The notes under the pieces were generated by a model, which saw nothing but the letters and a program-made list of their open reading frames with translations, ran no database searches and was not told the origin of the DNA. Positions 49,550 through 61,469 of a stretch of 64,000 bases of DNA are shown here, one piece after another. A program made the position numbers and the translations under genes. Positions within the stretch are counted from its first letter, which is position 1. Every line of letters starts with the position of its first letter. The stretch covers positions 37,177 to 101,176 of the forward strand of contig CAITOF010000050.1 in NCBI GenBank assembly GCA_903893945.1, read 5' to 3'. This DNA comes from an uncultured Oxalobacteraceae bacterium. GTDB lineage: Bacteria; Pseudomonadota; Gammaproteobacteria; Burkholderiales; Burkholderiaceae_D.

Positions 49550-49645
49550 GCGGACTCCGATCCCTGGCGCGTTACCCTGGCGTAAATCGCCAGACCAGAT
49601 GTCAAAAAGGACGCCACTGCGTCCTTTTTCTGGTCTGGCTGAAAG

Positions 49646-50254
49646 CTAATACGGAACCGTTTCTTTAAATGAAGGGCGCTCCGATAATTTCTCAAATAGT
49701 TTCTCCAGATTGGGATAGTCACTGCGCCAGTCAAGATCCGGAAACCGGAAACTGAGCCATCCCAGCGCACAGCCAACACAAACATCGGAAAGGCTGTAAT
49801 GTGCGCCGCTACAAAACGCCGAATCCCCCAGCGCGGCAGACATGGATTTCAGGCCCGCATGCACTTTACTCATCTGTCGCGCAATCCAGTCATTACTCTG
49901 CTTGTCGGCAGGGCGCCTGATCAATTCAAGGCGGACCAGTATGGCAGCATCCAGTATTCCGTCGGCCAGTGCTTCCCAGCACTTGACCGCGGCTCTTTCA
50001 CGACCCAGATTGGGAATCAATTTGCTTACAGGTGTCAGTGTGTCCAGGTATTCCACAATGACATGGGAATCAAACATGCAGATGTTATCTTCCAGAATCA
50101 GGCACGGCACCTTGCCGAGGGGATTGGAGTTCTGAATGGTGGTATCCGATGCCCAGACATCTTCCAGAATCAAATCGCATTCGAGTTTTTTTTCCGCCAG
50201 AACGATGCGGACTTTTCGTACAAAGGGACTAGCAGTGGAGCCTATTAGTTTCAT
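49646..50254 (-). CDS. Glutathione S-transferase family protein
   Basis: The 202-residue protein has an N-terminal thioredoxin-fold domain (residues 1-78: MKLIGSTASPFVRKVRIVLA, then GKVPCLILEDN and the glutathione-contact D-S-H-V-I-V-E-Y-L) and an all-helical C-terminal domain. The Ser8/Ser9 pair (T-A-S-P-F) is the probable catalytic residue region as in YibF-type enzymes. The substrate is unknown. GAGAATTT precedes the ATG. It lies 96 bp upstream of the HD-GYP gene on the same strand. Confidence 0.9.
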   Translation of the reverse strand: MKLIGSTASPFVRKVRIVLAEKKLECDLILEDVWASDTTIQNSNPLGKVPCLILEDNICMFDSHVIVEYLDTLTPVSKLIPNLGRERAAVKCWEALADGILDAAILVRLELIRRPADKQSNDWIARQMSKVHAGLKSMSAALGDSAFCSGAHYSLSDVCVGCALGWLSFRFPDLDWRSDYPNLEKLFEKLSERPSFKETVPY

Positions 50255-52043
<1,789 letters not shown>

Positions 52044-52065
52044 ACCTGAACCCGGCGCCCATTTG

Positions 52066-52102
52066 AAAAAAAATCCATCCCGGGCAGAGATGGATTTTTT
52101 TT
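52066..52102 (+). terminator. Rho-independent terminator of purB
   Basis: AAAAAAAA-TCCATC, a nine-base loop and GATGGA-TTTTTTTT form a symmetric stem with A and T tracts just after purB. Confidence 0.85.
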
Positions 52103-52154
52103 GCTATTCTTGATGCGTCCGAGTGAAGCAACCACGTACAAGGCAACAATCATA

Positions 52155-52676
52155 ATGAATAAATACACCCGAACAGCCGTGCTTTTCCACTGGCTCACTG
52201 CACTACTGATCATCGGCTCCTTTTTACTGGGAATTACCATGATCAACATGCCGGGCATCACACCCACCAAACTGAAATACTTCTCCTGGCACAAATGGCT
52301 GGGCGTGACCATTTTTGGATTAAGCTGCCTGCGCCTGTTGTGGCGCCTCGGCCATCCCGCGCCGCCCTATCCCGAGATGCCCGCCTGGCAAAAGCTTGCC
52401 GCCTCCGGATTACACGTCTTCCTGTATGTCCTGATTATCGTTATTCCCGTGTCGGGATACCTGTACAGCATGGCGGCCGGGATCCCGGTCATCTATCTGG
52501 GTATCCTGCCCCTGCCGGTTATCATGGACCCCAATCCCGAATTAAAGCCACTGCTCAAAGAACTGCATTTCTATCTGAACATGGCATTACTCGGCAGCTT
52601 CACCCTGCACGTCGTCGCCGCCCTGAAACATCAGTACATCGACCGCGACAACCTTATACAGCGCATGCTCCCTTAG
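52155..52676 (+). CDS. Cytochrome b561 family protein
   Basis: The 173-residue membrane protein has four helices with heme-ligand histidines in YTRTAVLFHWLTALLIIGSF LLG, W-H-K-W-L-G-V, a histidine in GLHVFLYVLI and one in GSFTLHVVAALKHQYIDRDN. This is the CybB type, which passes electrons from quinol or to periplasmic partners. The ATG at 52155 is chosen over an upstream frame start because the family begins at NKYTRTAVLFHW. It is 13 bp upstream of a YceI gene, a very common pairing. Confidence 0.92.
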   Translation: MNKYTRTAVLFHWLTALLIIGSFLLGITMINMPGITPTKLKYFSWHKWLGVTIFGLSCLRLLWRLGHPAPPYPEMPAWQKLAASGLHVFLYVLIIVIPVSGYLYSMAAGIPVIYLGILPLPVIMDPNPELKPLLKELHFYLNMALLGSFTLHVVAALKHQYIDRDNLIQRMLP

Positions 52677-52689
52677 GAAGGATACCCCT

Positions 52690-53238
52690 ATGAACATCAA
52701 AACCACACTGATACTGGGCTGCACCCTGGCGGTATTCAGCCATGCATTTGCCGCCGCCATGATCGATGCAAAAAAGAGCACAGTGACGATAACCGCCAAG
52801 CAGATGAACGTGCCGATGAACGCAAAATTTAACAAGGTAAGTGGCACCGTGGATTACAACCCCGGCGCACCCGACGCAACCAAAGCGACTATTGACATCG
52901 ACATCGCCAGTTTCGACCTGGGTGATCCGGATTACAACAAAGAAGTATTAAAAAAAGAGTGGTTTAATGCAGCGCAATTCCCCAAAGCCAGTTTTATCTC
53001 CACATCGATCAAGTCAGGTGCCAACGGCGTTCTGACCGCAAGCGGCAAGCTCACCATCAAGGGTAAAGCACTGGATGTCACCTTTCCGGTCAAAATAAAC
53101 AAGGACGCCACTGCCACCGTGTTTGAGGGAGCCATCCCGATACACCGGCTTGCCTACAACATCGGTGAAGGTGAATGGTCAGACACCGGCATGGTTGCCG
53201 ATGAAGTTGTCATCAGATTTCATGTCGTCATTCAGTAG
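52690..53238 (+). CDS. YceI family periplasmic lipid-binding protein
   Basis: The 182-residue protein has a signal peptide (residues 1-23, ending HAFAAA) and the YceI lipocalin-like barrel: KSTVTITAKQMNVPMNAKFN, then IDIDIASFDLGDPDYNKEVL, WFNAAQFPKASFIST and LTIKGKALDVTFPV. YceI proteins bind long isoprenoids such as polyprenyl chains and are found beside cytochrome b561, as here. AGGA precedes the ATG. The two genes form an operon ended by a bidirectional terminator. Confidence 0.95.
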   Translation: MNIKTTLILGCTLAVFSHAFAAAMIDAKKSTVTITAKQMNVPMNAKFNKVSGTVDYNPGAPDATKATIDIDIASFDLGDPDYNKEVLKKEWFNAAQFPKASFISTSIKSGANGVLTASGKLTIKGKALDVTFPVKINKDATATVFEGAIPIHRLAYNIGEGEWSDTGMVADEVVIRFHVVIQ

Positions 53239-53349
53239 GGCTGCAGTCGACCAGTCCCGCTCTGGCAGCCTGGCACAGCAGATTCACCCGGTTGCAGCCC
53301 TGTCGGTCCCAAAAGACAGATCTGAACAGGTCTGCGCATAGTCAGATGC

Positions 53350-53383
53350 AAAAAAAGCCGGCAATCCCATTGCCGGCTTTTTT
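53350..53383. terminator. Bidirectional terminator between yceI and secF
   Basis: An A7 tract, GCCGGCAA, a five-base loop, TTGCCGGC and a T6 tract form a perfect 8-bp GC-rich stem (longer with A:T pairs) placed between two convergent transcripts. Confidence 0.92.
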
Positions 53384-53396
53384 CTGAATTTAATCC

Positions 53397-54338
53397 TTAA
53401 ACTACCGCACCATCGGTTTCATCTTTCGGCTTGACCGGCTTGATCAGATCTTCACGCTTGACACCCAGCCACATGGCAATGGCGGCAGCAACGAAGACCG
53501 ATGAATAGATACCAAAGCAAATACCTATGGTCAGCGCCAGAGCGAAACCGTGCAGGGTTGGACCACCCAGAAAGTACATCGACAACACCATCATCTGCGT
53601 GGAACCGTGTGTGATGACGGTACGCGAAATAGTGCTGGTAATCGCATTATTGATCACTTCCGTAACCGTTGTTTTGCGCTGCTTGCGGAAGTTTTCACGG
53701 ATACGGTCAAAAATAACCACTGATTCATTCACCGAGTAACCCAGTACCGCCAATACGGCAGCCAGCACGGATAAACTGAATTCCCACTGAAAGAACGCAA
53801 AGAAGCCCAGAATGATTACCACGTCATGCAGGTTCGCGATGATCGCCGATACTGCGTACTTCCATTCAAATCGCAATGCCAGATAAATCATCACACCGAC
53901 GATCACCATGGCCAGTGCCGATATGCCGTTGGTAAATAATTCTTCACCGATTTGCGGACCAACAATATCAACGCGCTGTTTGCTGACGTCCGGATTTTTC
54001 TTTTGCAGTTCAGCCAGCACCAGATCCGTCTGCTGGGCCGCGGTGACACCGGTTTTGGGTGCCGGCAGTCGGATCAGCACGTCCTGTGCACGACCAAAAA
54101 TGGACACACTGGTGTCGTGAAAACCCAAATCTTCCAGAGTCTGTTTCACAACCTCGACATTGGCCGGCTGGGCATAGGTGACCTCCATCTCGGTGCCACC
54201 CGTAAATTCGATCGACAGGTTCAGGCCACGATGCAGCAGGAAAAACACCGCCGCGACAAAGGTGAGCGCGGAGATGACATTGAAGATCAGCGCATGGCGC
54301 ATGAAGGGGATGTCTCGTTTAATGCGGAAAAATTCCAT
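53397..54338 (-). CDS. secF: Protein translocase subunit SecF
   Basis: The 313-residue protein has six membrane helices with a large periplasmic loop after helix 1: FFRIKRDIPFMRHALIFNVI at the start, NLSIEFTGGTEMEV, the conserved helix-4/5 block VLGYSVNESVVIFDRIRENF R, and ISRTVITHGSTQMMVL. With SecD it uses the proton gradient to finish protein export through SecYEG. secD ends 29 bp upstream in the same leftward operon. Confidence 0.97.
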   Translation of the reverse strand: MEFFRIKRDIPFMRHALIFNVISALTFVAAVFFLLHRGLNLSIEFTGGTEMEVTYAQPANVEVVKQTLEDLGFHDTSVSIFGRAQDVLIRLPAPKTGVTAAQQTDLVLAELQKKNPDVSKQRVDIVGPQIGEELFTNGISALAMVIVGVMIYLALRFEWKYAVSAIIANLHDVVIILGFFAFFQWEFSLSVLAAVLAVLGYSVNESVVIFDRIRENFRKQRKTTVTEVINNAITSTISRTVITHGSTQMMVLSMYFLGGPTLHGFALALTIGICFGIYSSVFVAAAIAMWLGVKREDLIKPVKPKDETDGAVV

Positions 54339-54367
54339 GATAAATCCTAAAAATCTGACTCAATAAA

Positions 54368-56227
54368 TTAATTTGACGGTTTCCAAATCTGACCAATTGC
54401 AACGGTAGTCAATTTGCGCTTGCGCCCATACCAGAGATTCACGACACCCCGTGAGACAAATACTGACGAAAACATCGAGGTCAGTATGCCCAGGCAGTGC
54501 ACCACCGCAAATCCGCGTATCGATCCGGAACCAAACACCAGCAGCGCCAGACCGACTATCAGTGTCGTCACATTCGAATCCAGAATTGTCGCCCAGGCAC
54601 GATCAAACCCGGCAGAGATCGCCGATTGCGGTGTATTTCCGGCGCGCAGTTCTTCGCGGATCCGTTCATTAATCAGCACATTGGAGTCAATCGCCATACC
54701 GAGCGCCAGTGCAATCGCAGCCATACCCGGCAGGGTCAGCGCGGCCTGCATCAGCGATAGCGCGGCCACCAGCAGCAGCAGATTGAACGACAGCGCCAGA
54801 ACACTGAACGCGCCAAATAACATGTAATACACCACCATGAAAATCGAAATCGCAATAAAGCCATACAGGGTGGAATTGAGGCCCTGGCGTACGTTTTCAG
54901 CCCCGAGCTGCGGACCAATAACGCGTTCTTCGATTATCGTCATGGGTGCCGCCAGGGCACCGGCGCGTAACAGCAACGCCAGATCACTGGCTGCTTCGGT
55001 CGTGCCCATCCCGGTAATCTGGAACGACGAACTGAGTTCGGCCTGAATGGTCGCCACGGTCAGCACTTCGCCCTTGCCTTTTTCAAACAGCACAATCGCC
55101 ATTTTCTTGCCGATTTTGCCGCGCGTGGCATCGCGCATCTTGCGTCCGCCATCGCCATTCAAATCAATACTGACGGACGGTTGCTGATGCTGGTCAAAAC
55201 TGGCGGAGGCGCTCGAGATGTATTCACCCGTCAGGACCGGTTCCTTGTACAGAATTACAGGCGCACCGCGCCCGACCTTGAACAGCTCGGAGCCATACGG
55301 TACGGTTGCCGTGGCGTCGGTGCCGTCCAGGATGGATTCATCTTTCATGCGAACTTCGAGCGTGGCGGTACGACCGATGATGTCTTTGGCACGTGCCACA
55401 TCCACCACGCCCGGCAATTGCACCACGATCCGGTCTGCGCCCTGCTGCTGGATGATCGGCTCCGACACACCGAGCTGGTTAATCCGTTTTGACAGTGTGG
55501 CGATGTTCTGTTTGACACCGTCGGCTTTGGCCTGCTGTAATGCAGCCGGTTTCAATGACACGGTCAACAACAAATCGGTGCCGGTGCCGGAATCCACCAC
55601 ATCAGCGTCACGTTGCTGGTCCAGGATGACGTTTTTCGCCTTTTCACGCACGGCAGGGTCGGTAAATTTGATCGTGATCTGACTGGCGCTGCGTTCGATA
55701 CCGGCGTGGCGAATATCCTTGTCGCGCAGTCCGGAGCGAATGCTGGCCTGCATGCCCTGCAGGCGTTTGTTTAACACACCATTGGTATCGACCTGCATCA
55801 GAAAATGCACACCACCGCGCAAATCCAGACCCAGAAACATCGGTAACGCGTGCAGGCTCTGCAGCCAGCCCGGCGTGTTCGACATCGAATTGAATGTCAC
55901 ACTGTACGAAGGGTCGGTCTGATCGGGATTCAGTACACTTTCCAGTACTTCCTTGGCTTTGAACTGGGTATCAGGGTCCACAAAACGGGCCCGCACCGTG
56001 CCCTGGGCACCCTGCACCTCGTAGAACAGACCGGTCGTGGCGACATGGGCCGCTTTCAGCGCCTCGTCAACCCGCGTTTGCATGGAAGAATCAACCTTGA
56101 TGGTGGACTTGGCGCTGTTAACCTGAAGTGCCGGCGACGAATTATAAAAATTGGGCAGCGTATATAAAGCACCAAACAGCAGGGCGATTACAATAAGGCC
56201 ATATTTCCAGAGAGGATAACGATTCAT
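54368..56227 (-). CDS. secD: Protein translocase subunit SecD
   Basis: The 619-residue protein has one N-terminal helix, a long periplasmic P1 region (residues about 30-440, including LDLRGGVHFLMQVDT and LPGVVDVARAKDIIGRTATL EVR) and five C-terminal helices with GMAIDSNVLINERIREEL. It pairs with SecF in proton-driven completion of translocation. Its start is 145 bp after yajC, a wider gap than usual, which contains a hairpin. Confidence 0.97.
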   Translation of the reverse strand: MNRYPLWKYGLIVIALLFGALYTLPNFYNSSPALQVNSAKSTIKVDSSMQTRVDEALKAAHVATTGLFYEVQGAQGTVRARFVDPDTQFKAKEVLESVLNPDQTDPSYSVTFNSMSNTPGWLQSLHALPMFLGLDLRGGVHFLMQVDTNGVLNKRLQGMQASIRSGLRDKDIRHAGIERSASQITIKFTDPAVREKAKNVILDQQRDADVVDSGTGTDLLLTVSLKPAALQQAKADGVKQNIATLSKRINQLGVSEPIIQQQGADRIVVQLPGVVDVARAKDIIGRTATLEVRMKDESILDGTDATATVPYGSELFKVGRGAPVILYKEPVLTGEYISSASASFDQHQQPSVSIDLNGDGGRKMRDATRGKIGKKMAIVLFEKGKGEVLTVATIQAELSSSFQITGMGTTEAASDLALLLRAGALAAPMTIIEERVIGPQLGAENVRQGLNSTLYGFIAISIFMVVYYMLFGAFSVLALSFNLLLLVAALSLMQAALTLPGMAAIALALGMAIDSNVLINERIREELRAGNTPQSAISAGFDRAWATILDSNVTTLIVGLALLVFGSGSIRGFAVVHCLGILTSMFSSVFVSRGVVNLWYGRKRKLTTVAIGQIWKPSN

Positions 56228-56334
56228 GGGAAAATAGATAAAATAAAAGTCACGTTAATAAAAATAGAATCCGGCTTTCAACCGGGCAGCTCTGCAACGC
56301 AGGCGGGTACAGCACAAATCAGCAAAAACGAAGA

Positions 56335-56352
56335 AGCGGGGCTTGCCCCGCT
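56335..56352. promoter_or_regulatory. Hairpin between yajC and secD
   Basis: AGCGGGGC and GCCCCGCT are separated by two bases, giving a compact GC-rich stem 20 bp after yajC. On the minus strand the following bases are CTTCTTCGTTTTT, a broken T-tract, so partial termination or processing between yajC and secD is possible. Confidence 0.45.
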
Positions 56353-56372
56353 CTGTTTTTACACTGATGAAC

Positions 56373-56702
56373 TCAGTTAATCGACTTGATGGAATCCTTG
56401 GGTAGCAGCATGGTGACCGCACTTTTCTGAATCACCACTTCGGTATTGGCAGCCACTTCGACTGTGACGTAGTTATCGGTCACTTTCGTGATTTTGCCGA
56501 TAATGCCACCGACGGTAATCACTTCATCGCCTTTTTTCAGGGCTTCCATCATCGCTTTTTGCTCTTTCTGGCGTTTCATCTGCGGGCGTATCATCAAAAA
56601 ATACAGGACTGCAAACATCATGATGATCGGCAAGAAACTCATCAGATTACCTTCCATACCGGTCGCACCGGCAGTTTGAGCATAAGCATTGGTTATAAAC
56701 AT
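56373..56702 (-). CDS. yajC: Preprotein translocase subunit YajC
   Basis: From the ATG at 56702, which has GAGGAAA just upstream, the product is 109 residues. It has one membrane helix (about 18-38: FLPIIMMFAVLYFLMIRPQM) followed by a basic KRQKEQKAMMEALKKGDEVI segment and a GGIIGKITKVTDNYVTVEVA domain, the standard YajC layout. It associates with SecDF. It follows tgt in the queA-tgt-yajC-secD-secF order conserved in Proteobacteria. Confidence 0.96.
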   Translation of the reverse strand: MFITNAYAQTAGATGMEGNLMSFLPIIMMFAVLYFLMIRPQMKRQKEQKAMMEALKKGDEVITVGGIIGKITKVTDNYVTVEVAANTEVVIQKSAVTMLLPKDSIKSIN

Positions 56703-56808
56703 AATTTCCTCGTGAGATTGTGGGTCAACAAAACCTGAACGCATCAGGTGGAGCCCAATAACTGAATTTAAAGCTTTATTAAAATAAAGTTGGCTATTCT
56801 AACATCCC

Positions 56809-57942
<1,134 letters not shown>

Positions 57943-59001
57943 TTAGCGATGGCCTTTTTTCGTGAGCAGCATGGCATCGCCATAACTGAAAAATCGATAT
58001 TTCTGTTCAATCGCATGCTGGTACGCATGGCGTATTTCTTCCACACCGGCAAATGCCGAGACCAGCATCAACAATGTTGATTTGGGCAAATGAAAATTGG
58101 TCACCAGTCGTGTGACCGTCCTGAACTGGTAACCCGGCGTGATGAACAACCGGGTATCGGCATGACCGGCCTGCAAGTTACCGGACTGGGATGCCGACTC
58201 GAGCGCACGCAAACTTGTCGTTCCCACCGCCACCACGTCACGCCCTTCCCGGCGCGCCTGCTGAATGATTGCCACCGTCGCTTCGGGGATGCTGTACCAT
58301 TCACTGTGCATGTCATGTCTGGACAGATCTTCATGGCGCACAGGCTGAAATGTGCCGGCGCCGACATGCAGCGTCACATACGCAAACCGGATGCCTTTCA
58401 GACGGCAGCGTTCCAGCAGCGCTTCATCAAAATGCAGTCCCGCCGTGGGCGCCGCGACGGCACCCGGATGTCTGGAATACACCGTTTGGTAGCGCGTTTC
58501 GTCATACGAATCCGGTGCGTGTTCTATGTAAGGCGGCAAGGGAAGACTGCCGTGCTGCTCCAGCAAATCGAACACGTCTCCCGGAAAATCCAGCGTATAG
58601 AATTCACCGTCGCGCTCACCGACGACCACATCGAATTGCCCTGCCAGGCGGATGGTGCTGCCAGGCTGGGGCGACTTCGACGCACGAATCTGTGCCAGGA
58701 CGCTACGCTGCTGTGCCGAATTATGCAAAACGCGTTCGACCAGCACTTCCACCCTGCCACCGGTGTTCTTGACACCAGCGAATCGGGCTTTCAGCACCCG
58801 CGTGTCATTAAAAACCAGCACATCATCCTTGCTGAGCTGGTCAATCAGATCATCGAATCGTCGGTCGCTGATGACATGGTCGGTGAGTTGTAACAGTCTG
58901 GATTCGGTTCTTTTTTTCAGGGGAAATTGGGCGATCAGATCCGGCGGCAGGTCAAAATTGAAATCGGACAGCGTGTATGTTTTGGGGTGCATGGCGTACA
59001 T
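57943..59001 (-). CDS. queA: S-adenosylmethionine:tRNA ribosyltransferase-isomerase
   Basis: The 352-residue enzyme turns preQ1-34 into epoxyqueuosine using the ribosyl group of S-adenosylmethionine, one step after Tgt. Family blocks: [22 protein letters not shown] near the start, [38 protein letters not shown] and the C-terminal [22 protein letters not shown]. ATGs at 59001 and 58992 are both possible; the family usually begins near the second. It shares its upstream region with divergent recG. Confidence 0.97.
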   Translation of the reverse strand: MYAMHPKTYTLSDFNFDLPPDLIAQFPLKKRTESRLLQLTDHVISDRRFDDLIDQLSKDDVLVFNDTRVLKARFAGVKNTGGRVEVLVERVLHNSAQQRSVLAQIRASKSPQPGSTIRLAGQFDVVVGERDGEFYTLDFPGDVFDLLEQHGSLPLPPYIEHAPDSYDETRYQTVYSRHPGAVAAPTAGLHFDEALLERCRLKGIRFAYVTLHVGAGTFQPVRHEDLSRHDMHSEWYSIPEATVAIIQQARREGRDVVAVGTTSLRALESASQSGNLQAGHADTRLFITPGYQFRTVTRLVTNFHLPKSTLLMLVSAFAGVEEIRHAYQHAIEQKYRFFSYGDAMLLTKKGHR

Positions 59002-59047
59002 TTGCTTGTGCAGTTTATTGTTTTTCGTTGGTTAATTGCACATTTTG

Positions 59048-59063
59048 CTGTATAAAAACACAG
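59048..59063. promoter_or_regulatory. LexA-like SOS box upstream of recG
   Basis: CTGTATAAAAACACAG is an exact CTGT-N8-ACAG match with an A/T-rich core, the LexA operator form of beta- and gammaproteobacteria. It lies 82 bp before the recG ATG at 59145 and 47 bp before queA, where a repressor could control either gene. Binding is inferred. Confidence 0.55.
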
Positions 59064-59144
59064 TAATATGCTACGTTAGTGGCATTCCAGCGGGTTCTGA
59101 ATCCGATAAGTGCACCATTTTACGCTTTCTCTTCTATCTCCGAT

Positions 59145-61235
59145 ATGCCAGCTACCGCTAAAGCCGCCGTGACTGAAAAAAAGACCCCGACCCGTGCCAG
59201 CAAGCTGGCGGCGAGTCTGGCCAAACTGGGACTGTGCACGGATACCGATTTCGCCTTGCATCTGCCCATGCGCTATATCGATGAAACCTTGGTCGTACCG
59301 ATAGGACAGGTATCCCTGTCGGCGGGTCAGGCAGTGCAGGTTGAAGGAGTCGTCACAGCGTGCGATGTTCAGTATCGGCCACGTCGACAGTTAGTAGTTA
59401 CTATCACTGACAGTACCGGCCAACTTACCCTGCGATTCCTGAATTTTTATGGCAGCCAGATTACACAACTGGCTGTTGGCACCCGGGTTCGCGCGCGCGC
59501 AGAGATTCGTCATGGCTTTTTTGGCCCGGAAATGGTCCATCCGGACTATAAGGTCGTGAATGAAAATACCCCCCTGCCGACCCAATTAACGCCCGTTTAC
59601 CATGCCGGAGTAGGCGTGTCACAAACCCTGTTACGCCGTGAAATCCGCGATGCCATGCAACGTGTCAGCTGGCAGGACAGCTTGACGCCCGAATTGCGTG
59701 TGCAGTTTGACCTGATCGAATTCACCGATGCGGTCCATCTTCTGCACAACCCGCCACCTTCTGTCGACGAATCGAGTCTGGACGATCGTTCCCACCCGGC
59801 ATGGCAGCGCATGAAATTCGATGAACTATTGGCCCAGCAATTATCGCTGCAGCGCGCCCATCTGGCGCGACGCCGCAAGTCAGCGCCCAGCCTGTCGGTC
59901 ATCGGCGCACTGTCAAACGCTTTTTTACAGAACCTTCCCTTTACGCTGACCGCCGCGCAGCAGCGAGTGCTCAATGAAATACGCCACGACATTGCCGCCA
60001 CACACCCCATGCAGCGTTTATTGCAGGGTGACGTCGGTTGCGGGAAAACCATCGTCGCGGCGCTGGCGGCCGCGCAGGCGATTGACAACGGATATCAGGC
60101 CGCATTGATGGCACCGACGGAAATCCTCGCGGATCAGCACTTTCGGAAAATCGCGACCTGGCTGGAACCGTTCGGTATTTCAGTCGCCTGGCTGACCGGC
60201 AGCCTCAGAAAAAAAGACAAGCAGCAGGCCCGCGAGCGCATTGAAGCCGGTCAGGCACAACTCATCATCGGCACCCACGCACTGATCCAGGATGACGTAA
60301 AATTTGCGCGACTGGGGCTGGTTATCGTCGATGAACAGCATCGGTTCGGTGTCGATCAGCGCCTGACTCTGCGCAACAAGGGAACCCATGCTGAAAACCT
60401 GATCCCGCATCAACTCATGATGTCTGCCACACCGATTCCCCGTACGCTGGCCATGACCTACTACGCTGACCTGGACATCTCGGCGATCGATGAGTTGCCG
60501 CCAGGACGAAGTCCGGTGATAACACGGGTTATTGATCAGGAACGTCGGGACGAAGTCATCGATCGTGTGGGGGCCGCCGCTGCCGAAGGACGCCAGATTT
60601 ACTGGGTCTGTCCCCTGATTGAAGAATCGGAAGCTTTACAGTTGCAGACAGCCACCGACACCTGTTCGATGCTGCAGGCGGCATTGCCGGACCTGGTGGT
60701 CAGCCTGGTGCACGGACGGATGAAACCGGCCGACAAGCAGCAGATCATGACCGATTTCATATCCGGAAAAACACACGTACTGGTGGCCACCACCGTCATC
60801 GAAGTCGGTGTTGATGTACCCAATGCGTCCTTGATGGTCATTGAACACGCCGAACGTTTTGGCCTGTCGCAACTGCATCAGTTGCGCGGCCGCGTCGGTC
60901 GCGGCACGGCTGAAAGCGTCTGCTTACTCCTGTTTCAGGCACCGCTTGGGGGCGTTGCCAGACAACGTCTCATGACCATGCGCGCCACCACCGACGGCTT
61001 CGAAATTGCCCGCAAAGATCTGGAAATTCGCGGACCGGGCGAATTTTTGGGTGCGCGTCAGGCAGGTCAGGCCATGCTGCGCTTTGCCGACCTGGAAACC
61101 GATCAGGCGTTGGTCAGTCAGGCACGCGAATTGGCACAGGCATTGCTCGCAGGTACCATTCCGAATGCAACAACCATCGTCGACTCGCATTTATTGCGAT
61201 GGATGCATCGTAAAGAAGATTATTTACGAGTTTAG
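59145..61235 (+). CDS. recG: ATP-dependent DNA helicase RecG
   Basis: From the ATG at 59145 the protein has 696 residues, the usual length; the frame extends to a GTG at 59079 without family support. It has an N-terminal wedge/OB domain (about 50-160: FALHLPMRYIDET, TLRFLNFYGSQ) that grips branched DNA, then the helicase motor. Motor motifs: Walker A LLQGDVGCGKTIVAALAAAQ, the DEQH box IVDEQHRFGVDQR, ATPIPRTLAMTYYADLDIS, TTVIEVGVDVPNASLMVIE and QLRGRVGRG. RecG regresses stalled replication forks. A LexA-like box lies upstream. Confidence 0.97.
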   Translation: MPATAKAAVTEKKTPTRASKLAASLAKLGLCTDTDFALHLPMRYIDETLVVPIGQVSLSAGQAVQVEGVVTACDVQYRPRRQLVVTITDSTGQLTLRFLNFYGSQITQLAVGTRVRARAEIRHGFFGPEMVHPDYKVVNENTPLPTQLTPVYHAGVGVSQTLLRREIRDAMQRVSWQDSLTPELRVQFDLIEFTDAVHLLHNPPPSVDESSLDDRSHPAWQRMKFDELLAQQLSLQRAHLARRRKSAPSLSVIGALSNAFLQNLPFTLTAAQQRVLNEIRHDIAATHPMQRLLQGDVGCGKTIVAALAAAQAIDNGYQAALMAPTEILADQHFRKIATWLEPFGISVAWLTGSLRKKDKQQARERIEAGQAQLIIGTHALIQDDVKFARLGLVIVDEQHRFGVDQRLTLRNKGTHAENLIPHQLMMSATPIPRTLAMTYYADLDISAIDELPPGRSPVITRVIDQERRDEVIDRVGAAAAEGRQIYWVCPLIEESEALQLQTATDTCSMLQAALPDLVVSLVHGRMKPADKQQIMTDFISGKTHVLVATTVIEVGVDVPNASLMVIEHAERFGLSQLHQLRGRVGRGTAESVCLLLFQAPLGGVARQRLMTMRATTDGFEIARKDLEIRGPGEFLGARQAGQAMLRFADLETDQALVSQARELAQALLAGTIPNATTIVDSHLLRWMHRKEDYLRV

Positions 61236-61402
61236 ATTCTGCGTTTATCGACCGTGTCATGTCGTTTCCGATGGCTGCTGCAAATCAAGAAAATAACCCA
61301 GAGCAACTTATCAAAAAATGAAGTCAACCGGTTAATTGGTTGAACTTTCAGTCTTAATCCCAGTCAAAAAATTTACTGAAGCCACCCTGAATTTAGCTTC
61401 AA

Positions 61403-61432
61403 TTCTGGTCGCGTTCTGGTCGCGTTCTGGTC
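61403..61432 (+). repeat. 11-bp tandem repeat before the orphan gene
   Basis: TTCTGGTCGCG occurs twice in exact tandem (61403-61413 and 61414-61424), followed by a partial third unit TTCTGGTC. It lies in the 234-bp recG-orphan gene gap, 38 bp before the start codon. Confidence 0.85.
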
Positions 61433-61469
61433 TCCCTCAGGCCTCACTCACTTTTTATAATGGTAAATT

